Positions 22,501 through 33,432 of a DNA stretch of 64,000 nt are shown piece after piece. Numbering within the stretch: position 1 is the first letter of the stretch; each line of letters begins with the position of its first letter. The translations under genes and the position numbers were made by a program. Source of the stretch: Rotaria sordida (taxonomy: Eukaryota > Rotifera > Eurotatoria > Philodinida > Philodinidae); assembly GCA_905250125.1 (NCBI GenBank), contig CAJNOL010000302.1, positions 62,001 through 126,000 on the forward strand, in the 5' to 3' direction. A model generated the notes under the pieces. It was not told where the DNA came from. It saw only the letters and a program-made list of their open reading frames with translations, and did not search any database.

Positions 22501-25500
22501 CGATAATATTTCAAGAAAGTTTATATAGAGGAATCATACTTTTTCAAGATAAATCATTCATATTGAATGGTATATTTAAATGCCAAATAAATTAGTGCAA
22601 ACTAATCTGTTCGATTCATCAGTCTTAATTAAAATTAAATTACCCAATAGTCTTTTAGTTTATTCATAGACTTCATAGCAAAGGAGATTCTAGAAAATTT
22701 CAAAACTACAATCAAAAGTTGAATAGCTGGAACATATTTGTCAATGTTCTAAATAGTACAGTTTTTTATTTTTGAGCAAATAAAAATTTATATTTAAAAT
22801 ATCAAGAATGATGAATAGTAATGCATTGATTTGCCACAGTCATCATATGACTAACATAGAAAGTTGTAAACTTATCAAGATATATAATAGTGCGTTGAAA
22901 CGTGCTATGGATATGATAATGAGCGAATATCAACAAGGCAAACAAAAACTAGATAACCAGTCAAACAAAGAAAAAACCAATTTCTATTCGAAATCGAGAA
23001 ATAAATAAGATAAATTCTTTCTCTGACGATCAATTATCCTTGAAAAACAACTATAGTCTGCTTGAGATTTTTCACTTGACGTATTTTAATATTAATATAA
23101 TGAGACTAAAAAACGACACATTTGAGTTCTATGTTTTAGCCTTAAAGATCAGTGCTGACAAGTTTTTTTTTTATGTTCAATATAGCTTCTCTTCGTGAAC
23201 ATTGTTCTTGAATTGATAGTTGTCTTTCAATTAATTGTGGTATTTCTTCTTTCCTTTCTTGGTAACAGTGACTGACATAAATATACATTGAATTATACAT
23301 ACGTAAAGAACAATAGTTCCCTTTTGGAAAAATCCTTGATACAAAGTTTATTTTTAATTGTTTTCAATTTTTTTATTGTAATATTACTACTGTGTAATGT
23401 ATATCAATTCGGTAAATATATTTGTTGTGAAAATTTTTTTGTCACTTTTAAATGTCTAAAAGTTTAGTAACAGTTAAGAGTTTAAAGATTTATGATCTTT
23501 TGTTATTAAATTCGACACATTTTATCAAACGAAAACATATTCACTCGAATGATTCTGATTTAAAACTGTTTCACTGATATGTTTGAACTACTACTAATCA
23601 TGATCATATTCATATCATTTTAATCATATATATATATATATATATGTATTAAACTACAATTCATTTTTGTCGTCATATTTTTACGCAACTTTTTTTCTTT
23701 TGCATAGGCGAGCAATTATGTGATACAATACTTAAAGTACAATCTTCTACATCGATAATAACAACATTAATCGATTTATTAACAATTGAAGCACGAAGTT
23801 TTTCCTCTGATACAATAAAAACTATAAAAATTATTGAAATGTCTTCTGGTCCACCAATTCTTCCATCTTATCATCAACCATCAATAACACCACAACCAAT
23901 TGTTGTTATATCTTCAAATCAACCGACACAACAACAACAACAACAACAACAACATTATCAAATATATTCAAATGAAAATTCTGAAATAAATAAAAATAAT
24001 ACAAAACTTATTATTCAACAAAATTCCAAACCATTAACATTAGCTAGTTTAATTTCATCAGGAAGTATTTTATCTGTTTCAACATCATCAACACAAAATC
24101 CATCAACTATTATTGCAAATACAAATATTCAAACAAATGATAAAAAACGAAAATATGATTGTAAATTTGATCTTTTCTTTTCTTTTTTTTCAAAGATTTT
24201 ATCAAATAATTAAATATTTTTTAGGTCTTGCAGAATCAATGACTACTTCTCTTCAAGATATATTATTTTCATCAAAATTTTCTTGTCCATCTCATTTACG
24301 TTCAATTCCATCAAAAAATCCTGTTAATATTGTATCATCATCAATTGAAGATGAAAATAATAGTATAGCTAATAGTATTCATTTGACAATGACTGATCTA
24401 CTTGATCGTTGTTCATCTCAATCATTTGATAATGATATTCGTTTATGTTTAAATGATCTATGTCAACGTGTTGTATTTATAGTTGATCAATCATCATCAG
24501 AAATTAATAATTCTAAGTCATCACCAATATTTAAACGTAAAATCGAAACACAAACAACAAAAGAAATTGATCATATTGACGAACAATTACAAACACAAAG
24601 ATATACTCAATCAACAAAATCAAAATTTTTAGTAGAGAATTCATCAAATGAAAATATTGTAACTGAAAAAAAAGAAGAACCAATGGAACAAGAATTATCT
24701 GATAATAGATCAACTATTTCAACATCGAATATTATAACAACACCATCATCATCAACAACAACAACAACATTTGATTATGTTTGTGATTGGGATAATTGTC
24801 GAGCGTAAAAATAAAAAAAAATAATAATTATCTTTGTTGTTTTGTAGAATTAATTTTTTCATTTTAGATCTTTTCCAACGGCACGAGCAGTTTTTCATCA
24901 TACTTGTTCAATTCATGTTAAACATTCGTCTGATTATGTGTGTTTATGGAATGGATGTGATCGATTAAAACGACAAAAATGGGCTTTAATCAATCATATT
25001 CAAGTATATTTTTATTGATAAAATATTTTATTTAAAGGATAGGTTGAAAATGTTTTCGATAAATTAAAATCTATGGATTATTATCAAAATTTCTTCACTA
25101 GTCTCGAACAAAAATAGATAGAATATTTCTAATCTTATATTCAAAGAGAGCACAAAATTTTAATCATCATTCATAGTTTTTAACTTTTCATTTTTAGACT
25201 TCTCAAAGATAAATCTTATTATTACTTCCGAACGAAAATTGAGATAAAATTTCTAAGCTCATATTCGGAAAGTATACCATATGTCGATCCTAAATCATAA
25301 CTTTTCATTTCTTGGAAATACTTTCAAGAAATCTAAATGATAAAAAAATATTTTGTCTTAAAATTTTTGATTTTTAATTCATCTATAGGAACGTCATTGT
25401 TCAGAAATCGCATTTCGACAAGCAAAACTCAAATTGACAAATCCTATTCATTCGACAAGTACAATGCAATCAAATATTTCTACTAATAGTAATCGTATAT

Positions 25501-25892
25501 TGACATCAGGATCAGTTGGTTATACGTCTGATCCTGCTTGGTATGCGATTCGACGTTATATGCAAACTAATTTATTTGATGAACAAATAGTAAGTTTCAT
25601 TTATATTTTTTCTATTTAATTAAATATTTCATTTAAAATCATAGAATAAAAATAAAGAAGGTCCATTAACAAAAAGTATTCGTCTAACAGCTGCACTTAT
25701 TTTACGTAATATAGCTCGACATTCATCAATTGGAAAACAGTAAGTCAATTGAATAAATATATTAGAATTAAAATCTATTATATTTCATTTAGAAATCTTC
25801 GTCAATATGAGCAAATTATTGCAAATTTAGCTCTTGAAGCATCTGAAGCATCACAAACACTTAGTTCATGTCTATTTGAACTTTGCAATTAA
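19591..25892 (+). CDS. ARID2: ARID2 (BAF200), PBAF chromatin-remodelling subunit
   Basis: Ten exons: 19591-19844, 19920-20111, 20172-20314, 21465-22364, 23708-24160, 24225-24804, 24868-25003, 25389-25589, 25645-25739, 25793-25892. They sum to 3054 bp (1017 aa) and every phase closes. The ARID DNA-binding domain (residues about 70-165) reads EEFLKRLREFHRSRQTTF through LHLLYNTVVNYGGWDKV. An armadillo-like helical region follows (about 190-520). Then comes a Gln/Ser/Thr-rich linker with a Q8 run and the paired C2H2 fingers (VCDWDNCRASFPTARAVFHH and VCLWNGCDRLKRQKWALINH). The C-terminal helix region carries GPLTKSIRLTAALILRNIAR. In animals ARID2 is the targeting subunit of the PBAF SWI/SNF complex in the nucleus. 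The protein is much shorter than the vertebrate form, and I find no RFX-type domain between the armadillo region and the fingers. Introns 3 and 4 exceed 1 kb; intron 3 carries two inverted-repeat elements. Confidence 0.92.
20784..21000. mobile_element. Inverted-repeat element in ARID2 intron 3 (first)
   Basis: Arms of about 85 bp at each end are inverted copies, sharing TTTAAAGGATCTTTTC and CCTATTGAGAAATGAAAAA. They surround a spacer of about 50 bp. No coding capacity; MITE-like. Confidence 0.65.
21183..21412. mobile_element. Inverted-repeat element in ARID2 intron 3 (second)
   Basis: Arms of about 90 bp share GATTGTGCAAGTT and CTTTTCTAGTAT in inverted orientation, diverged by several substitutions and small indels. 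It ends about 50 bp before the acceptor of exon 4. It is not obviously related to the first element. Confidence 0.6.
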
Positions 25893-26169
25893 TCTCTCGA
25901 GTCTTTTTTTTTTCTTGTTTCTCATTGTAAATATATTATGTTTATGTTATATTTATTCTCTTTTTTTTTCTAATGTGCATGTCTTTTGACTTTTTTTTTC
26001 TATATGTCTTGAACAACATAAAAACAAAATGAAATGATATAGCAAATTTAAATACTCTTCATAAAAGAATATTAAAAACTTGTTTATTATTAATGAAGCA
26101 AATGTGTTATATATCTATAAATGACATAAGAAGAATATTTTTCCTAGAATCTGTTTACATAGAAACCTA
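25893..26169. other. 3' region of ARID2
   Basis: AT- and T-rich sequence after the stop. It probably holds the 3' UTR; no canonical AATAAA stands out close to the stop codon. Confidence 0.4.
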
Positions 26170-26760
26170 TGCATTATATAGGGTATTCAGAAAGTAATTA
26201 AACAAAGAAACATTTGAATATCTCTGCCATATTTTCACCATATAGGGTGATATTTCAATCATTGATAAAGGAGTATTTATAGTTCCAAGAGTTTTTAAAT
26301 CATGGACTGTTTCCATACTGAATTATTTTGAGGAGTAGGCAATTAAAAATTAATTGAACTACAATCTTTTAAAATTTATTGCTATCACAAAAATCGATAA
26401 AGATTGAACAGAAGTTCGTTACTATCAATTAAGAAGCGAATTCGTCCGCAAATGTACTCTTCAACTTTCAAATATTTGAAAATATTATGTCAAAAAACAT
26501 TAATAAGCATGCATAGAACTATTAACGAATTCAAATGGAATAACGAGTATTGAAAAAAAAAACACCGTTGAATTGTGATCATCGATTTAATGGAAAACAT
26601 TGTCAATTGATCTTTCTAAATCATTTGATTAGATCACAACAATATACAATTTATTAAAATGATACCATTTAAATCTTTGTACATGTATCTGTATCAAAAT
26701 TTTTCATCATTGGTCAATTGGTATCATTTCAAAAAAACAACAATAGGGAATTACTTTTGA
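26170..26760 (+). mobile_element. Probable mariner relic
   Basis: The left end reads TATAGGGTATTCAGAAAGTAATTAAAC, like a mariner terminal repeat. An ATTACTTTTGAA stretch near 26750 resembles its inverse. Inside, near 26408-26470, a short frame reads TEVRYYQLRSEFVRKCTLQL, reminiscent of a mariner transposase N-terminus, then runs into a stop. All parts are decayed, so this is tentative. Confidence 0.35.
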
Positions 26761-28622
26761 ACTTGTTGGCAATTGTTCAATGGTCTTACGCCATTGGTTT
26801 CATAGATAATTTTCAGTTGTTATCTAACAGAATAATAGGAAGAAATTGAAACGAATTTTGTCAGTAATGCTATATTGATGTATAATAGAGCAAATTTTCA
26901 CAACTATATGTTGAAATGTTATCTAAAGCTTTATTACATATTATATGTATTCATTTTAAAAATCACTATGATAGAATATCATTGTCGATGACACATAGTG
27001 CATACTCTTCTAAACTTATCTACTTTTTTTCTACCATGATTTAAAAATTTGATTTATATCTTATTCAAGTCACCGTTTGACGGGCTGCAAAAGTATGAAT
27101 CATTTTATTTTTTAAATTTCCTTTCGTTGCTGAGAAAATCGATTCTTTCGAAATCCAGGGAGGGAGGAATGAAAGATTAAAGAATTGCATTCGTATTTCA
27201 AGATTTGACTCGTGAAACTTGATTTTCATGCAAAATAAACATGATATTCGGCATTGCCATCAAAAACTACATAGAATAACATATATTTTATCCAAAATAT
27301 ATGTTATTCGATTAATAACAAATTGAGATCAAAGAGTTTTTCAAACAAAAAATTTTATACTTGATATTTTATTTACTTGAGTTATTATTCGAATGGAAAA
27401 TCTCGAAGTTGATGATCTGATTACTTACAGCAGTATATAGATTCTTAAAATAACAATAACATTTCTCAATGATCGTATTACTTATAAACAACAAAGAACT
27501 TATCTTTGATACAGCAAATATTTATGATAGAATCAAGTGAAACATAATTGTTTATAAGAATATACTTGAGAATTATTGATAAGATTGAATGAAGTTATTT
27601 TCTTTTATCATGTTGTTTTCTTAAGAGCACTTATTGAATTGTTTAGTATAGCAATTGTATTATTGCTATGATTATACCAAAAACTCTGAAAGCATATTTT
27701 TAAAGAAATCTCTGAAAAATTTAGTTAATAAAACTTTCGTTTAAAGTATTATCCAAAGATTTTGAACAGATCAAACTACAAGTAGAAATACATTAGTCTT
27801 GAACATAGATTTGAATCAGTAGATTTCCGAGTCTGAGCTTATAACCACTAACAAAGTGATCATCTCCTTATACTGGACCAGTGAACGCTCATTTCTGGTT
27901 CCATGAACAATAACAACCTCTGTGATATGAGTAATATAAGTTCTATCACTCACGTGTAAAGCGAGAAAAAAAAGATGTTATGTGTATTGCGTTATGATAA
28001 ATAGTCATAGAACACAGGAAAAGGAGATTGATATATAAAAGAAAAAAGAACAACATTAGACAACAGCAACAGTACTTGCTTTAATAATTTGTCTTTTTTT
28101 GTGTTAATAACTACGTAGTAATATCAAATCATGTTAACATGTGCTAATTTACTTCTCATTAAAAATGTTGAATTGATAAATTGTTGACAAGAAGAAAAAA
28201 AATTACCCTGTGCAGCTAATAATCGATTGCAAATGAATATTTATAGGTTGCTAAAAAAAAGACAGTGAAAACCTCATAAAAGTGAGTCGTTTTGGCTGGT
28301 GCTTACATTAGAGAGGTTTTACTCTATATAGAAATCTTAAATAACATCAAACTTACTTCCGTTGAAGGATTCCAAGATCAATATTTTAATACTAAAAATA
28401 AAAAAAGACACGCGCCCAAACAAACTTCTTATATTATACTAATAAAAAATATCATAGTAATTGTGTATCTTATATATATATATATATATATATTATCTAA
28501 ATTTTTTATTCTAATAACGAAGCCATACTACGAATCTGCGAAGGCTATTAGAGCCATCGCAGATTTATTTCTATTCATTATCTACATTTTCATTTGAATA
28601 TTATTTGTCTTCATAATGCTCA
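26761..28622. other. Intergenic, with tRNA-like relic and TA repeat
   Basis: No exon recognised. A tRNA-like relic lies at 27801-27867 and a TA microsatellite near 28471-28492. The 101-codon open frame at 28292-28597 runs through the TA repeat and shows no domain. Confidence 0.4.
27801..27867 (-). pseudogene. tRNA-like relic
   Basis: On the minus strand, GTTAGTGGTTATAAGCTCAG resembles an A box and CTGATTCAAATC a B box at tRNA-like spacing. The ends do not pair well enough for a functional tRNA. A SINE head or tRNA pseudogene is most likely. Confidence 0.35.
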
Positions 28623-30547
28623 ATGAACACTCCAATCTCTATAAATAATAATAAAACTGACAGATACACAGATGTTACTGTCAATACAACAATACCATCA
28701 TCATCAAGTCTACATCAAGGAACATATATTACACCAGTATATCTAAATTTATACGATTTAGGTGGATGTATTAATGCTTCTATTCATTCGATAGGTTTAT
28801 TATTTTATCATTGTGCTGTACAAGCACATTTAGCTGAATACGGGTAGTAAAATAAAAATAATATTATCTTGTGAATTCTATGATATATATATATATATAT
28901 TTATTTTATTTTAGTTATATGGGACATCCATATAAATTTACTGGTCTTTATAAAACATCAAAACATGATTCACGTTTTCATTTATATCGATTACGTGATT
29001 CAATTGAAGTTGGATGGACATGGTTTAGTGAGAAAGAAATTGATCAAATTATTAATAATCTTAAACCTTTCTATTTGGGTATTGATTATCATACAATAAA
29101 TAAAAATTCAATACATTTTGCTAAATATCTTCTTGAACAACTTTCTAATGATCCACAATTAAAACATCTTGAACCAATTAAAATTATTAAATTTCCATCT
29201 TGTAAGATATGATTTTTTTCAAATTAATTCTTTATTATATAAATATAGATATTGATCGTGCTCGTCGTTTAAGTCATACTTTTGAATTTTTAAAAATATT
29301 CGATAGAGAAAAAGATATAGCTGAAATAAATATTCTTTATTTTCTTTATATGAATTATGAAGGTAATATAAAACAAATTTGTCAAATTCTTAAATGTGAT
29401 ACAATCAATAAAGTATTGAAATAAATTATTTATTTATTTATTTATTTTTATATATTATTATTTATTTTATCTAGATAAAACGATGTAAACAATTAATTGA
29501 ACAAGGTATTCAAGAAAAAAAACTTCCAATATTTTCAAAATTTACTAAATTTCAAATGAAAACAGAACATGATTATTTACATATTATTGATCAAAATAAT
29601 TCTGATATATCATTAATAAATGAACAAATAACATTAACTGATATTTTTCATCAATTTGATACAATTACATTACGTGGTCGTACAAGTATTGATCGATATC
29701 TTAATATTCAACGAGCAAAAGAACTTGCTCAATATTCACAAATTGAAAATGAACAACAATCAATAACAATGAAAAATATTCCATTTAATCATCAACAAGG
29801 ATTAAATTCATCACATATTGTTGAAATATCACACGTATCTAATCGAACTGGTGTACACATCCTTCCAAAAGGTAATGATTCAATAAAACAAATTCAACCA
29901 ATACAAAAATATCGTACATCATCTATAAAATATGATGGAAAACGTAATTAAGGATTTTCATAAATTCAATATTTGTTCATTTAATTCTATAGACATGATA
30001 TTTCCTCATATTCATCGACCTTCATTATCTCAAGCTATATCTCAAAATCAAGATCAAACACCTCCAACATCATTATCTGGATCAAATATTTCAGAAATAC
30101 CAATTAAATTAAATGAACAATTAAATTATTCTTCTACGAATTCTACAACTATTGTTCAAACAACTCCAATATTAATCGATCCAAATCTTAAACTTGAAAA
30201 TTTACATATGCGTAGAGTAGTTCCTATTGGAACTGTACTTCGTCTAGAAGAAAAATCAAATTCAGTATGAGATAATAAGAAATAAAATTATAATTTTTAA
30301 TTTTGAATATTTAATTATTAAGAATCTTCCATTAAATGAACTTCATTTAATAACAGATGGTAATCATAGTACATTTTCATTAATTGCTAATCGACAACGA
30401 AAAAATTCTTATACATCACGTAAAAGAAAATTACCACGTGATCTTGAATTAAGTAATGATTTATATACAATTACTAATCAAAATTCATTACGTCATAATT
30501 ATACAAATAATGCAATATCTACAATTTCTTCATTTTCTCAATGTTAA
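28623..30547 (+). CDS. PPPDE/DeSI-like protein lacking the catalytic Cys, fused to a DNAJC9-like module
   Basis: Six exons: 28623-28843, 28915-29201, 29249-29412, 29475-29943, 29993-30264, 30323-30547. They sum to 1638 bp (545 aa) and the phases close. Residues about 37-190 follow the PPPDE fold of DeSI desumoylating/deubiquitinating peptidases: VYLNLYDLGG, LLFYHCAVQAHLAEYGYMGH with the catalytic His, SRFHLYRLRDSIEVGWTWFS, and FPSYIDRARRLSHTFEFLK. Where family members have KNCNHF with the catalytic Cys, this protein has KNSIHF, so peptidase activity is doubtful. Residues about 195-250 (EKDIAEINILYFLYMNYEGN through IQEKKLPIFSKFTKF) resemble the post-J helical module of DNAJC9. The rest is low-complexity and Asn/Ser/Thr-rich, ending with a basic stretch (SRKRKLPRD) that could be a nuclear localisation signal. 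The donor after exon 3 (GTATTG) is weak. The fold is reasonably sure; the function is unknown. Confidence 0.75.
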
Positions 30548-32959
30548 CAACTCATGATGAATATAGAATTCAAATAATTAAAAATATTGAGTCAACTGTT
30601 TTAAATAGAAAATAAAAAATATAATTAATTTTACTCTCATTAATAACAAACATTTCAAATTCCTATAATTATCGTAGTGATATATCATAAAATAAAATGT
30701 TCTGAAATATCTAATAATAATATAACCTATGACAAAATAATCTTTATTGTTTCTGATATTTTTAGACTTACATTATTAACCTACTCAGAAATAGATTGAC
30801 AAGTAATTAACAATCTAAAAAAGAAAATTTTTCGCTTGTCACTTTGTCATAGAAATAAATTTTTCTTATTGTATTCACAAGATAAAGAATACAAAATCCG
30901 TATATGATCGTATTTCTTTATATTATATACGGAGAAAGACAATTATTTACGACAAAATACGAAGATCATATATGAATTCAGGAAATGATCGTGTTTACAT
31001 TTGTAAATGATCATATTTATCCGTATACAATAGAAAGAAATACAATCGTAATACGAAACTATGTAATATGCTAAAATATGATGATTTACGATCGTGCTTG
31101 TTCCACCTGGGTCAGAAAATCGTACACAAACATTCGTCTTAATCATGATGGGTATTTTTTTCTTTAACGAAGAAAAGAATTTATAATTTGTTATCATACA
31201 ACAGAATATCTAGTTTTTTTTTCCGGACATAATATTTCCTTGTCATTTTTTATCTATGATAATATGACCAAATGATTGTAATCATGTGTCGTCTATTGTA
31301 TTAAACGTCGAAGTTTGCACTGATAAAACAAGAAGAGTTTAGATTATCAACATAACAGATTTATTTTCTTTGATTTAGATTCTAGATAGATCTCATGAGC
31401 ATTATCAATATCTTGATTATTACTATTTTCAAGATTGATTGATCATGTGCTTGAAATTGATGACTAGAGAATTGTAAAATAGACTTTTTTTCTTTGATAT
31501 AAATCTCTTTTTTGATTAATAATTCAAAATGAATAATATTTTGCACTAAACGATTATTCGTCATTCGTCAATGTTATCTTTTTAGTTTGAAATGATTGAT
31601 GCTTGATAAAAAAAATAGGTATATATATTATAATTGGGCAAAAGAAAACCTTTTCTTGTTTCCATCGTTTTTATTAATATATCTTACATGTATTTTGATG
31701 CTTATCTTTCATGTACATGACGTGCCCCATTGACAGTAATTGTCCACAGTCGTTTACTCTGACGATAGTTGAATATACTTTCATCAACATTGAATAATAG
31801 GATTGTTTTTTTGCGTGATATTTCATGTTCTGTTATTTATGCTGATCTATATATATATATATACATAGATATCTATATATGTATGCAACAAAGAAAGGCT
31901 ACTGTTGTTATTTTTCATATTGGCCTTGAATATTTGTTTATTATCATGTAAGTATACTTAAGCGAGTGCATAAACATTGCATTTCTATTGGGAAATTATG
32001 TTTATTCTAATTGATTTATTAACAATGAATGTCTAAGAAAATTAGTTATTTTAATGCATTGATGACAGAGTGACAACTCAGAATTTTCTGATCATTTAAT
32101 ATGTCGTCAAGAGTTATGAATTTGGTAGTATCTGAAATTTTTCATGATAACTATTATCTGACTTTTTTTTTTAAATTTTTTTTTGCGAATTTTCTTCGAA
32201 AAAGTTACTTGTCTTTCGACATGAGTAAGTTTTGACTTGATGTTCTTTTAATTATAATTATTAGTGATTTCTATTACTGCATACGAAATTTCAGTAATTT
32301 TCTGTAATTAAATATGAAATATATTGTTACTTCAAACAGAACATTATAGTTATTCTTTTTGACGTTTTGTCAACAAAATGTCAATCGAGCACGTTTTATA
32401 TGCCAACAGTCAAATGCTTCAATATTTTCACCAATGATAGAGTTTCAAAAGTTCTATCGTTTGAAATATTTAACATCTTCGTCGTATGTAACTATTTAAT
32501 CTCTTTTAATCGAAAGTTATCGTGTTCATAACATTGATTAGATATGTTCGAAGATGCCAGCCTATTTATTATAGATTATTCTTTGAAATTTTCTTGAATA
32601 ACTACTTTTTTGTTGTAGATGATATGACTATATAAAATTAGTACATCAGACCATTGATATATTTATTATTACCAAAAAAGATCAAGTGTTAAGAGAAAGG
32701 TAACTTTCATAGAAAACAGTATAAAAGAAAAGGGTGAATATTTCTACTTAGGGCAATTCAAAAGTAATATCGCTATTATCTTATTTCCGTATGGAAAGCT
32801 TTAAGAAACTTTCTCTCTCTATAGTCCGATAAAGAAAAGAATGTTTTGTTTTTCTATGCTATTTGATCATACTTCAACTAATGTCATAGCAATAAACTTT
32901 CCATAAGAGCTGTTTCTCTATCATATATACTGGTAGCACTAGTGTGGATATTTTTCTTG
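30548..32959. other. Intergenic, no gene seen
   Basis: AT-rich. It contains a palindromic repeat at about 30896-31058. No exon series recognised. Confidence 0.4.
30896..31058. repeat. Palindromic repeat block
   Basis: CCGTATATGATCGTATTTCT at the left is repeated in inverted form at the right end (AGAAATACAATCGTAATACG). The left arm is itself nearly palindromic (CCGTATAT...ATATACGG), and GATCATAT/ATATGATC motifs recur between. This is MITE-like, with unclear boundaries. Confidence 0.45.
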
Positions 32960-33432
32960 AATAACTTTTGATAGAAACAAGAGAGAGTACTGCGATTTTC
33001 ATCGTTAGAAAGAGGAGATCCAGATGCATCGAGTCATATACTATAGATTTTTTTACAAATTTTCAATCAACCTCTTTGAAAATAAATCTACTCATGAAAT
33101 AGTTACAATGAATTTTCAATGGTTAGGTGTGTATCGAGATCGTCGATGGAAGATCTAGAAAAGTACACAAGATTCAGAAGTTTAGAATTAATCATTTAGA
33201 AGTTATAAGTATATTAATCAAAGTTTTAGATGATTTTTCTGACAATTTCTAGAAAAGAATTTTTTACTTTTTCTCTTTTTGATAAGAAACCATTTTTTCT
33301 GTACTTAGAAAACTGAGTAAACAAACAGCTGACCATATACTAGGCAAAATATATAAGACATAATTCGATGCATCTTGATCTCCCCTTTCGAACGATGAAA
33401 ACCGCAGTTCTCGATATGTTTTCTAGTGTATT
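32960..33432. mobile_element. Inverted-repeat MITE, family 1, copy B
   Basis: A diverged relative of the element at 17641-18215. Its left arm carries AACTTTTGATAGAAACAAGA and AGAAAGAGGAGATCCAGATG, and its right arm the inverse (CATCTTGATCTCCCCTTTCG, AAACCGCAGTTCTCGATATG). The outermost 45 bp seen in copy A are not recognisable, and the arms differ more, so it is older. Confidence 0.65.

Noticed and set aside
24531-24713. Minus-strand frame within ARID2 exon 6
   Set aside because: Shadow of the Ser/Thr/Gln-rich coding strand.
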